A stretch of DNA of 64,000 nucleotides from Aeromonas schubertii (GTDB lineage Bacteria > Pseudomonadota > Gammaproteobacteria > Enterobacterales > Aeromonadaceae): the NCBI RefSeq assembly GCF_000820105.1, contig NZ_CDDB01000072.1:1-64000 (forward strand), given 5' to 3'. Shown here in pieces: positions 15,259 through 23,714 of this stretch. The notes beneath the pieces were generated by a model that worked only from the letters and a program-made list of their open reading frames with translations, ran no database searches and was not told where the DNA came from. A program made the translations under genes and the position numbers. Position 1 is the first letter of the stretch. Every line of letters starts with the position of its first letter.

Positions 15259-16433
15259 GGTTTCGCGATCTGCTGCGCCTTGAGCTGCGCAGCCTGCTGG
15301 CGGACAGGGCCATACTGCTGACCCTGTTTGGTGGCATCCTGTTTTACTCCTTTCTCTATCCCCAGCCCTATCTGCAGCAGACTCCCCGTGAGCAGGCGGT
15401 GGTGCTGGTGGACGAAGATGGCAGCCAGCTGGCCCGGCGTCTCGCCTTTATGGCCGATGCGACCCCCGAGGTGCGGTTGGTGGATCAGGTGGCGACGCTT
15501 GCCGAGGCGAAGGCACTGATCGACGGGGGGAGGGCGAGTGGTCTGCTGCACATCCCCCGCCACTTCTACCGGGATGTGATGCAGGGCCACACGGTGACCC
15601 TGAGCTACGCCGGCGATGCCAGCTATTTTCTGGTCTACGGGGCCATAGTGCAGGGGCTCGCCTCGGCGAGCGGTACCCTGGGTGCCCAGATCAAGGTGGC
15701 CCGGCTGCTGGCCCATGGTGAGCCCCTTCCGGGGGCGGCGAGCGGCTGGAGTGCGGTGGCTCTCAACCTGGTGCCCGTCTTCAACCCCACCATGGGCTAT
15801 GTGAACTATGTGGTGCCGGCGGTCTTCCTGCTGATCCTGCACCAGATCCTGCTGATGGGGTGTGCCCTGCTCGGGGCGACCCAGAACCAGATCACGGTGC
15901 GCGGTGGCGAGGGGTACTGGCAGAGTGCGCCCCTGCTGCCGTTGCTGCTGGCACGCACCCTGGTGATCGGCATCGGTTATCTGGCACCAATCACCTACAT
16001 GATGGGATTTTGCCTGCACCACTACGGGGTGGCGCGGGAGGCGAGTGCAGGGCAGGTGCTGCTCTTCCTGCTCCCCTTCGTATTGGCCACCCTCTGGCTT
16101 GGGGTCTTGCTCGGTGCTCTCTTCGTGCGCCGTGATCTGCCGACCCAGGTGGTGCTGATCTCCTCCATGCCGCTCATCTTCGTGGCGGGCTTTATCTGGC
16201 CGGTGGAGATGGTGCCCCCCTCCCTTAACTGGCTGGCCCAGTGGGTGCCGAGTACGGCGGTGATTCAGGGGATGCTGAGGCTCAACCAGATGGGGGCGGG
16301 CATGGATCAGGTGAGCCATTACTGGTGGCAACTGTGGGGCCTGGCGCTGATCTATGGCCTGCTGGCCTGGTGGGCGCTCGCTTGGCGCCAGCGTACCCTG
16401 GCGCCTGCGGAGCCGTTAAGGGTCAAGGGGTAA
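15252..16433 (+). CDS. ABC-2 type transporter permease (second)
   Basis: A 393-residue paralogue of the preceding permease with the same plan: helix at 19-36, periplasmic domain with VVLVDEDGSQLARRLAFM, and five to six C-terminal membrane helices including the ABC-2 signature region SSMPLIFVAGFIWPVEMVPP. It overlaps its partner by seven bases. The shared periplasmic D-x-D/K-S-x-x-A/S-R-x-L pattern suggests the pair arose by duplication. It ends the operon and is followed by a strong terminator. Confidence 0.85.
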   Translation: MLGFRDLLRLELRSLLADRAILLTLFGGILFYSFLYPQPYLQQTPREQAVVLVDEDGSQLARRLAFMADATPEVRLVDQVATLAEAKALIDGGRASGLLHIPRHFYRDVMQGHTVTLSYAGDASYFLVYGAIVQGLASASGTLGAQIKVARLLAHGEPLPGAASGWSAVALNLVPVFNPTMGYVNYVVPAVFLLILHQILLMGCALLGATQNQITVRGGEGYWQSAPLLPLLLARTLVIGIGYLAPITYMMGFCLHHYGVAREASAGQVLLFLLPFVLATLWLGVLLGALFVRRDLPTQVVLISSMPLIFVAGFIWPVEMVPPSLNWLAQWVPSTAVIQGMLRLNQMGAGMDQVSHYWWQLWGLALIYGLLAWWALAWRQRTLAPAEPLRVKG

Positions 16434-16436
16434 AGC

Positions 16437-16461
16437 GAAGGGGCCTGTGGCCCCTTCTTCA
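16437..16461. terminator. Terminator of efflux operon
   Basis: GAAGGGGCC (16437-16445) pairs perfectly with GGCCCCTTC (16449-16457) around a TGT loop, three bases after the permease stop and next to the end of the convergent gene. The T-tract is weak (TTCTTC). Confidence 0.7.
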
Positions 16462-17100
16462 TGATGCACGGGTCAGGGCGTCGTCGACGCAGCCGTAGAT
16501 CCGGCCTATGTGCTGGGGATCCTGGATCAGGGTATGGGCCAGGCGGGCCACGTCGCTACGCCGAACCAGACCGTGCAGCTCTTCCCCTTGGGGGGCGAGA
16601 CGGGCGTGACCGGTTGGCTCGCCATCCTGCAAGCCGGCGGGCCTCAGTATGGTCCATGCCAGGGAGCTGCTCTGCAGCCAGCTCTCGGCCAGGGACTTGA
16701 GGCGCACCTCCTGGCCGAAGACGGCGCGGGCGCGCTCGGGCAGGGAGTGCCAGCTGTCGCCACAACCGAGGGAGGTGACCAGCAGCAGGCGGCGCAGGCC
16801 GCACTGCTCAAGGGTGTCGATCACCAGGCGGTTGCCCTCGAAATCGACCGGCCGCTCGGAGCGAAAGCTACCCAGAGTTGAGATGGTGAGGGCCTCCTCA
16901 CCGGCTCCGGCACAGGCCAGGGCCACCGCCTCGCCATCCAGGGCATCCCCTTGCGTGACCCGCACCCCCATCGCTTCCAGCTCTACGGCCTGGGCCTGAC
17001 TGCGTACCAGGGCGTGCACCTCGTGCTCCCGGGCGAGCAGATGGCGGGTAGTGGCCAGACCGAGGCCGCGGCCGGCACCGAACAGCAAGAAACGAGACAT
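16459..17100 (-). CDS. NAD(P)-binding Rossmann-fold protein
   Basis: A 213-residue protein of the atypical short-chain dehydrogenase type (NAD(P)H-binding, NmrA/BLVRB-like). The dinucleotide motif GAGRGLG lies at residues 8-14, an acidic-residue position follows the second strand, and VTSLGCGDSW corresponds to the family's S-x-x-G region. ILRPAGLQDGEPTG near residue 165 is the usual substrate-side loop. Possible roles are flavin reductase or redox sensor; the sequence does not settle it. It stands alone between the efflux operon and a divergent antiporter gene. Confidence 0.75.
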   Translation of the reverse strand: MSRFLLFGAGRGLGLATTRHLLAREHEVHALVRSQAQAVELEAMGVRVTQGDALDGEAVALACAGAGEEALTISTLGSFRSERPVDFEGNRLVIDTLEQCGLRRLLLVTSLGCGDSWHSLPERARAVFGQEVRLKSLAESWLQSSSLAWTILRPAGLQDGEPTGHARLAPQGEELHGLVRRSDVARLAHTLIQDPQHIGRIYGCVDDALTRAS

Positions 17101-17122
17101 TTATTAATCCTATCAATAAAAT

Positions 17123-17149
17123 AGGGCGTCTTAACGACGCCCTTTATGT
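17123..17149. terminator. Hairpin in a divergent intergenic region
   Basis: AGGGCGTC (17123-17130) pairs with GACGCCCT (17136-17143), with T-rich sequence on both strands. It has terminator form but lies between two divergent genes, upstream of both. It may be left from an earlier gene order or act as a leader attenuator. Confidence 0.55.
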
Positions 17150-17197
17150 TTCTAAATGAGAATTAACATCATTTAACTCTCTTTACAAGGATGAATT

Positions 17198-18271
17198 ATG
17201 GCAACCCTGTTGTGGATGACCCTGGGCTTGGTGTGTTTGGTGTTGGGGGCCGAGGCGCTGGTGAGGGGGGCATCGCGTCTGGCCACCCTGGTGGGGATCT
17301 CTCCTCTGGTGGTGGGGTTGACCGTGGTGGCTTTCGGGACCAGCGCTCCCGAGTTGGCGGTGAGCATTCAGTCGGCACTGGACGGTCAGGCCGGCATCGC
17401 TGTGGGTAACGTGGTGGGTAGCAATATCTTCAACGTGCTCTTCATCCTGGGGATCTCCGCCCTGATCGTGCCCCTTGTCGTCTCTCAACAGCTGGTGCGG
17501 CTCGATGTGCCCCTGATGATTGGAGCCTCGCTGCTGGTGTTGCTGCTGGGGTGGGATGGGCGCCTCTCCCCCCTCGAAGGAGCCCTGCTGTTTGCCGGTA
17601 TCGTCGCCTATACGTTGTTTCTGGTGGTGCAGAGTCGAAAGGAGAGCAAGGCGGTTGAGCAGGAGTATGAGCAGGAGTTTGGTGCCAGAGAGGCGAACAC
17701 CCCCCTCACCTGGGGGCGCAATCTGGCGTTTATCGTCACAGGCCTGGCACTGCTCATCATGGGCTCTCGTCTGTTGGTCGAGGGGGCCATCGAGATTGCC
17801 CACTACTTCGGGGTGAGCGATCTCGTCATCGGGCTGACCATAGTGGCTGCCGGTACCTCCCTGCCCGAGGTGGTCACTTCCATCGTTGCCGCCTTGCGCG
17901 GGGAGCGGGACATCGCCGTGGGTAACGTGGTAGGCAGCAATATCTTCAACATTCTCTGCGTGTTGGGGCTCACCTCCATGGTGGCGCCGGGCGGGCTCGA
18001 GGTCTCGGAGACGGCCCTGAGCTTCGATATCCCGGTGATGATCGCCGTGGCCCTCGCCTGTCTTCCCATCTTCTTCACCGGCTACACCATAGCCCGTTGG
18101 GAAGGGGCCCTCTTTCTGGCCTTCTATGTCGCCTATACCGTCTGGTTGATCCTGCACGCCACAGCCAGCCCCATGCAGGGCGCTTTCTCTGCGGCTATGG
18201 TCGGTTTCGTGCTGCCACTTACTGCCATCACTCTTGCCATATTGGCACTCAGGGCATGGCGCCGCAGATAG
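17198..18271 (+). CDS. Calcium/sodium antiporter, YrbG type
   Basis: A 357-residue inner-membrane exchanger of the CaCA superfamily, slightly longer than E. coli YrbG (325). It shows the two inverted alpha repeats: VAFGTSAPELAVS with GNVVGSNIFNVLF in the first half, AAGTSLPEVVTS with GNVVGSNIFNILC in the second. The acidic residues in G-T-S-x-P-E are the ion ligands of the family. A charged cytoplasmic loop of about 35 residues (SRKESKAVEQEYEQEF) joins the halves. It is expected to exchange Ca2+ for Na+ or H+. An AAGGA ribosome site precedes the ATG. It stands as a single gene and ends convergent to prmA. Confidence 0.92.
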   Translation: MATLLWMTLGLVCLVLGAEALVRGASRLATLVGISPLVVGLTVVAFGTSAPELAVSIQSALDGQAGIAVGNVVGSNIFNVLFILGISALIVPLVVSQQLVRLDVPLMIGASLLVLLLGWDGRLSPLEGALLFAGIVAYTLFLVVQSRKESKAVEQEYEQEFGAREANTPLTWGRNLAFIVTGLALLIMGSRLLVEGAIEIAHYFGVSDLVIGLTIVAAGTSLPEVVTSIVAALRGERDIAVGNVVGSNIFNILCVLGLTSMVAPGGLEVSETALSFDIPVMIAVALACLPIFFTGYTIARWEGALFLAFYVAYTVWLILHATASPMQGAFSAAMVGFVLPLTAITLAILALRAWRRR

Positions 18272-18287
18272 CGCCATCTTTCTAAAC

Positions 18288-18317
18288 GAAACAGGGCTCC
18301 CGAAGGAGCCCTGTTGT
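18288..18317. terminator. Bidirectional terminator between antiporter and prmA
   Basis: A perfect ten-base stem, ACAGGGCTCC with GGAGCCCTGT around CGAA, serves the two convergent genes. The + strand is followed by TTGTTT, the minus strand by TTTCG. Confidence 0.8.
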
Positions 18318-19196
18318 TTAGCCGTGCTTGGTGCCCGAGAGGCGGCACCACTCTTCCTGGACCGCGGTCGGGTCCATGGTGAACCACTGGCCATAGATGG
18401 TCTCCAGCTCGGGGGCCTGGCTCTCCAGCACGCCGGAGAGGGCCATCAGGCTGCCCGGCTTGCCAAGATCGGCGATGAGCGGCGCCAGCTCGCGCAGGGG
18501 GCCGGCCAGTATGTTGGCGACCACCACGTCGGCCTTGAGGCCGGCCGGCTGATCCGCAGGCAGGTAGAGCTCGAGGCGTTCGGCCACGCCGTTGCGCTCG
18601 GCGTTATCGCGGCTGGCCTGGATGGCCTGGGGATCGATGTCGATGCCGATGACGCGTTCGGCACCGAGTTTCAGGGCGGCGATGCCGAGGATGCCGGAGC
18701 CACAGCCAAAATCGACCACCGTCTTGCCGGCCAGATCCTGGCCGTCGAGCCACTTCAGGCACAGGGCCGTGGTGGGGTGGGTGCCGGTGCCAAACGCCAG
18801 GCCCGGATCGAGCATGACGTTGACCGCCTCGGGATTGGGCACTTCGCGCCAGCTCGGGCAGATCCACAGGCGCTCGCCAAACTGCATGGGGTGGAAGTGA
18901 TCCATCCACTCGCGCACCCAGTCCTTATCCTCGAGCTGCTCCACCTTGTAGCCGACCTCTTCGCCGAAGATCTGCTGAAAGAAGGCGACGATGGGGGCAG
19001 GATCCACCTCGGCATCGAACAGGCCCATCACTTCGGTCTCGCCCCACAGAGGGGTCTCGCCCGGCATGGGCTCGTAGACGGGCACGTCCTTGGCATCCAT
19101 GAAGGTGACCGCCTGGGCGCCACGCCCCAGCAGCATGTTGCTCACCTTGTCGGCGCTCTTGGCGGTGGCGTTGATCCGAATTTGTATCCAGGGCAT
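18318..19196 (-). CDS. prmA: Ribosomal protein L11 methyltransferase
   Basis: A 292-residue protein (E. coli PrmA is 293) that trimethylates ribosomal protein L11 using S-adenosylmethionine. An N-terminal L11-recognition domain ([11 protein letters not shown] onward) is followed by the methyltransferase domain with [15 protein letters not shown], the AdoMet motif [19 protein letters not shown] and [10 protein letters not shown]. The ATG at 19196 gives the family start; the 27 codons open upstream have no homology that I recognise. In E. coli it precedes dusB-fis; here it follows dksA, with a terminator between them. Confidence 0.96.
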   Translation of the reverse strand: MPWIQIRINATAKSADKVSNMLLGRGAQAVTFMDAKDVPVYEPMPGETPLWGETEVMGLFDAEVDPAPIVAFFQQIFGEEVGYKVEQLEDKDWVREWMDHFHPMQFGERLWICPSWREVPNPEAVNVMLDPGLAFGTGTHPTTALCLKWLDGQDLAGKTVVDFGCGSGILGIAALKLGAERVIGIDIDPQAIQASRDNAERNGVAERLELYLPADQPAGLKADVVVANILAGPLRELAPLIADLGKPGSLMALSGVLESQAPELETIYGQWFTMDPTAVQEEWCRLSGTKHG

Positions 19197-19261
19197 GGCA
19201 TCGACTCTTAACTGTAAAAAACCGCGGGATTCTACCACCCGGGGGCGCAGGTGTCGAAAAG

Positions 19262-19287
19262 CAAAAAGGGAGCCCAAAGGCTCCCTC
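19262..19287 (-). terminator. Terminator of dksA
   Basis: AGGGAGCC and GGCTCCCT (19267-19274 with 19279-19286) form an eight-base stem. On the minus strand it is followed by TTTTTGC. It lies 27 bases past the dksA stop and before prmA. Confidence 0.75.
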
Positions 19288-19313
19288 TGTCTGCAAACCA
19301 GTGGTGGTTGGCA

Positions 19314-19763
19314 TCAGCCAGCCATCTGCCGCTCCTTGATTTCGGCCAGGGTCTTACAGTCGACGCACAGATCGGCGGTCGGGCGGGCTTCCAGACGGCG
19401 GATGCCAATCTCGATGCCGCAGTGCTCGCAATAACCGAAGTCGTCATCTTCCAGCAGTTGCAGGGTCTTCTCGATCTTCTTGATGAGCTTGCGCTCACGG
19501 TCACGAGTACGCAGCTCGAGGGCAAATTCCTCCTCCTGCGCGGCGCGATCCACCGGATCCGGGAAGTTCGCTGCTTCGTCCTTCATGTAATCAACGGTGC
19601 GATCCACTTCCTGCATCAGCTGATTACGCCAGGCCGCCAGAATCTTGCGAAAGTGCGTCTTCTGACGCTCATTCATGTACTCCTCACCCGGTTGCTCCTG
19701 GTAAGGCTCTACACCCGCAATGGCCAGGGGGCCCAGAGATTTCCTGTTTTCGCCTGTTGGCAT
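19314..19763 (-). CDS. dksA: RNA polymerase-binding factor DksA
   Basis: A 149-residue DksA (E. coli 151). The coiled coil carries the tip motif [13 protein letters not shown], with the acidic residues needed for action in the RNA polymerase secondary channel. The C-terminal zinc finger has all four cysteines (CEHCGIEIG and LCVDCKT). With ppGpp it lowers rRNA and raises amino-acid biosynthesis promoter activity, so it should act on the dusB-fis promoter found in this window. AGGAGA stands just upstream of the ATG at 19763; the 28 codons open further upstream are not conserved. gluQ, the usual next gene in E. coli, is absent here. Confidence 0.97.
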   Translation of the reverse strand: MPTGENRKSLGPLAIAGVEPYQEQPGEEYMNERQKTHFRKILAAWRNQLMQEVDRTVDYMKDEAANFPDPVDRAAQEEEFALELRTRDRERKLIKKIEKTLQLLEDDDFGYCEHCGIEIGIRRLEARPTADLCVDCKTLAEIKERQMAG

Positions 19764-19881
19764 GCCCTGTCTCCTAATACTGCACGATGCCCGTGCCATC
19801 CATAAATCGAGGCCGGTATCTATATCAGATGGGTAACGACGTGGCAAACGAGCCTTTTCATTATTGTTACCCTATTCCGAT

Positions 19882-20625
19882 TTATTTCGCCTCGCCGGCG
19901 GGCTCTCCATCGGTTTCAAATGGAATAAAGCCTTGTGGTTCAATGCCCTCGACCCCAACATGGGGCCGATAGCATAAAATTTCAACCCCTGCCTTTATTG
20001 CTTCTCTAATGAGCTGACTATAGTGCGGATCGATATGACCCGCCGGTTTCATCCGTTCGATCCCTGAATGCAGCACCATAAAGAGCAGTACGGCGCGATG
20101 ACCGGCGGCCTTCATGGCCATCAGTTCACGCAGGTGCTTGGCCCCGCGCGTCGTCACCGCATCGGGAAAGTAGCCCATGCCATCCCCGCGCCCGGCATCG
20201 AGCAGGGTGACCGATTTGACCTCCACGTAGCAGGCGGGCCGGGCGTTATCTTCCAGCAGCAGATCGATGCGGCTGCCCTCTTCCCCGTATTTGACCTCGG
20301 GGCGCAGCCGCGCATAGCCGCCGAGCGGCCCTATCTCGCCCGCCTCGATAAGCTCACGGGCGATCTGGTTGGCCCGCGCCGTGTTGACGCAGATGAAGTG
20401 GCCGCGCGGGCTCTGGGCGATCTCCCAGCTATGGGGCAACTTGCGTTTGGGGTTGTCCGAGGTGGAGTACCAGACCCGGGTACCGGGGTCGGCGCAGCCG
20501 GTCATGGCGCCTGTGTTGGCGCAGTGCACCGTGAGGGTCGTGCCCGCCTCCAGCTGGACGTCGGTCAGGAAGCGTTTGTAGCGCTGGATAAGCAGGCCAC
20601 TTTCGAGCGGTGGGTGAAATTTCAT
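19882..20625 (-). CDS. sfsA: Sugar fermentation stimulation protein SfsA
   Basis: A 247-residue SfsA-family protein (E. coli 234). It has the family blocks [32 protein letters not shown] and [16 protein letters not shown]. The E-x-K with the preceding Asp resembles a PD-(D/E)xK nuclease core, and DNA binding has been reported for the E. coli protein, but its role is not settled. The ATG at 20625 overlaps the thpR stop by four bases. The last roughly 100 bases and the spacer before dksA are less GC-rich than the surroundings. Confidence 0.94.
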   Translation of the reverse strand: MKFHPPLESGLLIQRYKRFLTDVQLEAGTTLTVHCANTGAMTGCADPGTRVWYSTSDNPKRKLPHSWEIAQSPRGHFICVNTARANQIARELIEAGEIGPLGGYARLRPEVKYGEEGSRIDLLLEDNARPACYVEVKSVTLLDAGRGDGMGYFPDAVTTRGAKHLRELMAMKAAGHRAVLLFMVLHSGIERMKPAGHIDPHYSQLIREAIKAGVEILCYRPHVGVEGIEPQGFIPFETDGEPAGEAK

Positions 20626-21143
20626 GCAGAGACTCGCGATCGCAATGGCCAGCAAGCCAGGGGGCGGTAACGGACCCCCTGCTCGGTGCTGACCGACTCA
20701 TAGAGACAGAAGCTGTCGGCGCCAAGGCTGAAACTAGGGGCCGGTTCGGCACCCGGTGCCTCACTCGCCTTGCGCGACAGGGTGACATGGGGGTGATAGT
20801 GCTGTTTGCCGTTGCCAAGGCCCAGGCGTGCTCCCAGGCGCTGCAACTCGCGGGCAAACACCGAGAGTTCGTTGGGCCAGTGCGCCGGACCTATCCAGGC
20901 CGCCCTGGCGCGGGCAAACCAGCCGCAGGTGTCGAGGGGGATGGTAAGCGGCGGGCAGTGGAGGCGGGCTGCCGCCGTCATCAGCAGTTGGCGCTGCTCG
21001 TCGCTTGCCTCGCCGAGAAAGGCGAGGGTCAGGTGGAAGTTATCCGGGGGGACCGGCACCCCGGGCCAGGGGCGGCCGTCCCGAAAGGCCTGGATGGGAG
21101 CGGCGAGCTCCCGGGCGGGGAGGGCGAAGAAGAGTCGGGACAA
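20622..21143 (-). CDS. thpR: RNA 2',3'-cyclic phosphodiesterase
   Basis: A 173-residue member of the 2H phosphoesterase family (LigT/ThpR). Both catalytic H-x-T-x motifs are present: HLTL near residue 37 and HVTL near residue 118. It opens 2',3'-cyclic phosphates to 2'-phosphates and has RNA ligase activity in vitro. It is the first gene of the thpR-sfsA pair, overlapping it by four bases, and diverges from hrpB with an 83-bp gap; this arrangement is conserved in enterobacteria. Confidence 0.93.
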   Translation of the reverse strand: MSRLFFALPARELAAPIQAFRDGRPWPGVPVPPDNFHLTLAFLGEASDEQRQLLMTAAARLHCPPLTIPLDTCGWFARARAAWIGPAHWPNELSVFARELQRLGARLGLGNGKQHYHPHVTLSRKASEAPGAEPAPSFSLGADSFCLYESVSTEQGVRYRPLACWPLRSRVSA

Positions 21144-21226
21144 GGTAAAACCTCTCGGTACGCCGTCACGGCAGGGGCAAAGTGTGGCATCATAGGCGCC
21201 GTTTTTATCATGACGGAAGCGCTGAT

Positions 21227-23671
21227 TTGTCGACCCTGCCGATCGCCGACCTGCTCCCCGCCATAGAGGCGGCCCTATCGACCCATAACCAGCTGATTTT
21301 GCAAGCTCCTCCCGGTGCAGGCAAGTCTACCCTGCTGCCTCTTGAACTGGTTCGTCGGGAGCGGGTGGCGGGGCGCATCATCATGCTCGAGCCGCGCCGG
21401 CTGGCCGCGCGCAACATCGCCAGCTACCTGGCCGCCCGGCTCGGGGAGAAGGTAGGGGAGCGCATCGGCCTGCGGGTGCGCGGGGAGAGCCGGGTCAGCC
21501 GGCAGACGCGCCTGGAGATAGTGACCGAAGGGGTGCTCACCCGCATGTTGCAGCAAGACCCGGAACTGACCGGTGTCGATCTGCTCATCTTTGACGAGTT
21601 CCACGAGCGCAGCCTGCACGCCGACACGGCCCTGGCCTTCGCCCTGGAGAGCCAGCAGGCCCTGCGCGATGATCTGCGCATCCTGGTGATGTCGGCGACC
21701 CTGGATGGGCTGCCGCTGGAGCGGCTGCTGACCGGGGCCAAGGTGCTGCGTTCCGAGGGGCGCAGCCACCCGGTGGCGTGCTTCTACCGCCCCTGGAACC
21801 GCCAGCAGCGTTTCGAGCCCCAGCTCGGCGCCGTGGTGTTGGAGGCACTGGCGAATCACGCCGGCAGCGCCCTGGTCTTCCTGCCGGGGCAGGGGGAGAT
21901 AGAGCGCCTGGCCGAGTGGCTGCGCGAGCGGGTGGCGGGGGAGGTGGACATTGCCCCCCTCTATGGCCGGCTCGATATCTGCGCCCAGCAGGCGGCCATC
22001 GATCCGGCGCCGGCCGGACGGCGCAAGCTGGTGCTCACCACCAATGTGGCCGAGACCTCCCTCACCATCGAGGGGATCACCCTGGTGATCGACAGCGGCC
22101 TGGAGCGACGCGCCCTGTTCGATCTCAAGAGCGGCGTGACCCGCCTGGAGACCCGTCAGATCGCCCGCGCCTCGGCGGTGCAGCGGGCTGGCCGTGCCGG
22201 CCGTCTCGCCCCCGGGGTCTGCTATCGCCTGTGGAGCGCCGAGCAGCAGGACCGGCTCGATGAGCAGAGCCCCCCCGATCTGCTGACCCAGGAGCTGACC
22301 GGTCTGATGCTGGAGGCGGCCCAGTGGGGCAGCCGGGTCGAGGCGCTGCCCCTGCTCGATGCGCCCCCCGTCGGCGCCCTGGCGGCGGCCGAGGGGCTGC
22401 TCAGGTCGCTCGGTGCTGTACACGGGGAGCAGCAACTCACTCCCCACGGACGCGCCATGGCCCGCCTCGGCACCCATCCTCGTCTGGCACACCTGCTGCT
22501 GCGGGCCGTGGAGCTCGAGGCCGGGGGTCTGTCAGGGATTGTCGCCGACGCCTGTTATCTGGTAGCCCTGCTGGAGGAAGATCTGCGAGGATCGGAGCGC
22601 CTGTCGGTGCTGTTTGGTCGTCGTGTCGGCAGCCTGCGTACCCAGGCCCAGCGTTGGTTCGAGCGAATAGCGGCGCGTCCGGCCCAGCCTCAGGGAGAGT
22701 GGCTGGGGCTCTTGTGTGCCCTGGCCTGGCCCGATCGCATCGGCCGGCTGCGCAGCGGCAGCCGCTACCAGCTCGCCGGTGGAGTGAGCGCCGATCTGAT
22801 GGACGATCATCCCTGCACCGGCGCGCGCGCCCTGGTGGCGGTCAACATGGGTCAGGGCGATCGGGGCAGCCGCATCTTCGTGGCCGAGCCGGTCGAGCTG
22901 GATGAGCTGGTGCGCCACCTGCCCGAGCTGGTGGGGGAGCGCGACCACTTCGCCTGGGACGAGCAGGCCGATCGGGTGCGGGCCGAACGCCAACGCACCC
23001 TGGGCGAGCTGGTGCTCGGCAGTGAGCCGCTCGCCGCCTTGAGTGACGAACAGAAGGGGCGCTGCCTGCTCGACGGGGTGCGCCGCAAGGGACTGCACTG
23101 CCTGCCCTGGGATGAGGCCAGCGAAGGCTTGCTGGCGCGTCTGCGCTGCGCTGCCGACTGGTTGCCCGGGCAGGATTGGCCCGCAGTGAGCGAGGCAGCG
23201 CTGCTGGCCGGTCTCGAGCAGTGGCTGCTGCCGGCGGTGCTCGGCATGACCCGGCTCGAGCAGCTGAAGCGGGTCGACCTGGTGGCCGCGCTGCGCGCCC
23301 AGCTGCCCTGGCCACTGCCGAGCCTGCTCGACGAGCAGTTGCCGGTCTACTTCACCGCGCCGACCGGCACCCGGGTGCGCATCCGCTATGTACCGGGCCA
23401 GGTGCCCGCCATTCCGGTGCGGATCCAGGAGATGTTTGGCCAGGCCAGTACCCCCTGCGTGGCCGGTGGCCGGGTGCCGCTGCTGGTGGAGCTGCTCTCG
23501 CCGGCCCAAAGGCCGCTGCAGATCACCGCCGATCTGGCCGCCTTCTGGGCCGGGTCATACGAACAAGTGAAGAAAGAGATGAAGGGGCGCTATCCTCGCC
23601 ACTACTGGCCGGATAACCCCCTGGAAGCCATGCCCACCCGCTTTACCAAGAAGCGGATGGAGCAGGGCTGA
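21227..23671 (+). CDS. hrpB: ATP-dependent helicase HrpB
   Basis: An 814-residue DEAH-box helicase (E. coli HrpB 809). Motifs in order: Walker A PPGAGKST, MLEPRRLAARN, the Walker B variant DEFH, SAT, VLTTNVAETSLTIEG and motif VI QRAGRAGR, then the HrpB-specific C-terminal domain ending in PKRYPRHYWPDNP-like sequence (GRYPRHYWPDNPLEAMPT). I placed the start at TTG 21227, where the product begins STLPIADLLPAIEAAL, matching the E. coli N-terminus; GGAAG lies upstream. A GTG at 21182 would add 15 residues without likeness to the family. Its RNA substrate and cellular role are not established. Confidence 0.93.
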   Translation: MSTLPIADLLPAIEAALSTHNQLILQAPPGAGKSTLLPLELVRRERVAGRIIMLEPRRLAARNIASYLAARLGEKVGERIGLRVRGESRVSRQTRLEIVTEGVLTRMLQQDPELTGVDLLIFDEFHERSLHADTALAFALESQQALRDDLRILVMSATLDGLPLERLLTGAKVLRSEGRSHPVACFYRPWNRQQRFEPQLGAVVLEALANHAGSALVFLPGQGEIERLAEWLRERVAGEVDIAPLYGRLDICAQQAAIDPAPAGRRKLVLTTNVAETSLTIEGITLVIDSGLERRALFDLKSGVTRLETRQIARASAVQRAGRAGRLAPGVCYRLWSAEQQDRLDEQSPPDLLTQELTGLMLEAAQWGSRVEALPLLDAPPVGALAAAEGLLRSLGAVHGEQQLTPHGRAMARLGTHPRLAHLLLRAVELEAGGLSGIVADACYLVALLEEDLRGSERLSVLFGRRVGSLRTQAQRWFERIAARPAQPQGEWLGLLCALAWPDRIGRLRSGSRYQLAGGVSADLMDDHPCTGARALVAVNMGQGDRGSRIFVAEPVELDELVRHLPELVGERDHFAWDEQADRVRAERQRTLGELVLGSEPLAALSDEQKGRCLLDGVRRKGLHCLPWDEASEGLLARLRCAADWLPGQDWPAVSEAALLAGLEQWLLPAVLGMTRLEQLKRVDLVAALRAQLPWPLPSLLDEQLPVYFTAPTGTRVRIRYVPGQVPAIPVRIQEMFGQASTPCVAGGRVPLLVELLSPAQRPLQITADLAAFWAGSYEQVKKEMKGRYPRHYWPDNPLEAMPTRFTKKRMEQG

Positions 23672-23714
23672 GCGTCAGGCACAACGAATAACCCGTTTGG
23701 GAAAAGTGGAAGAG

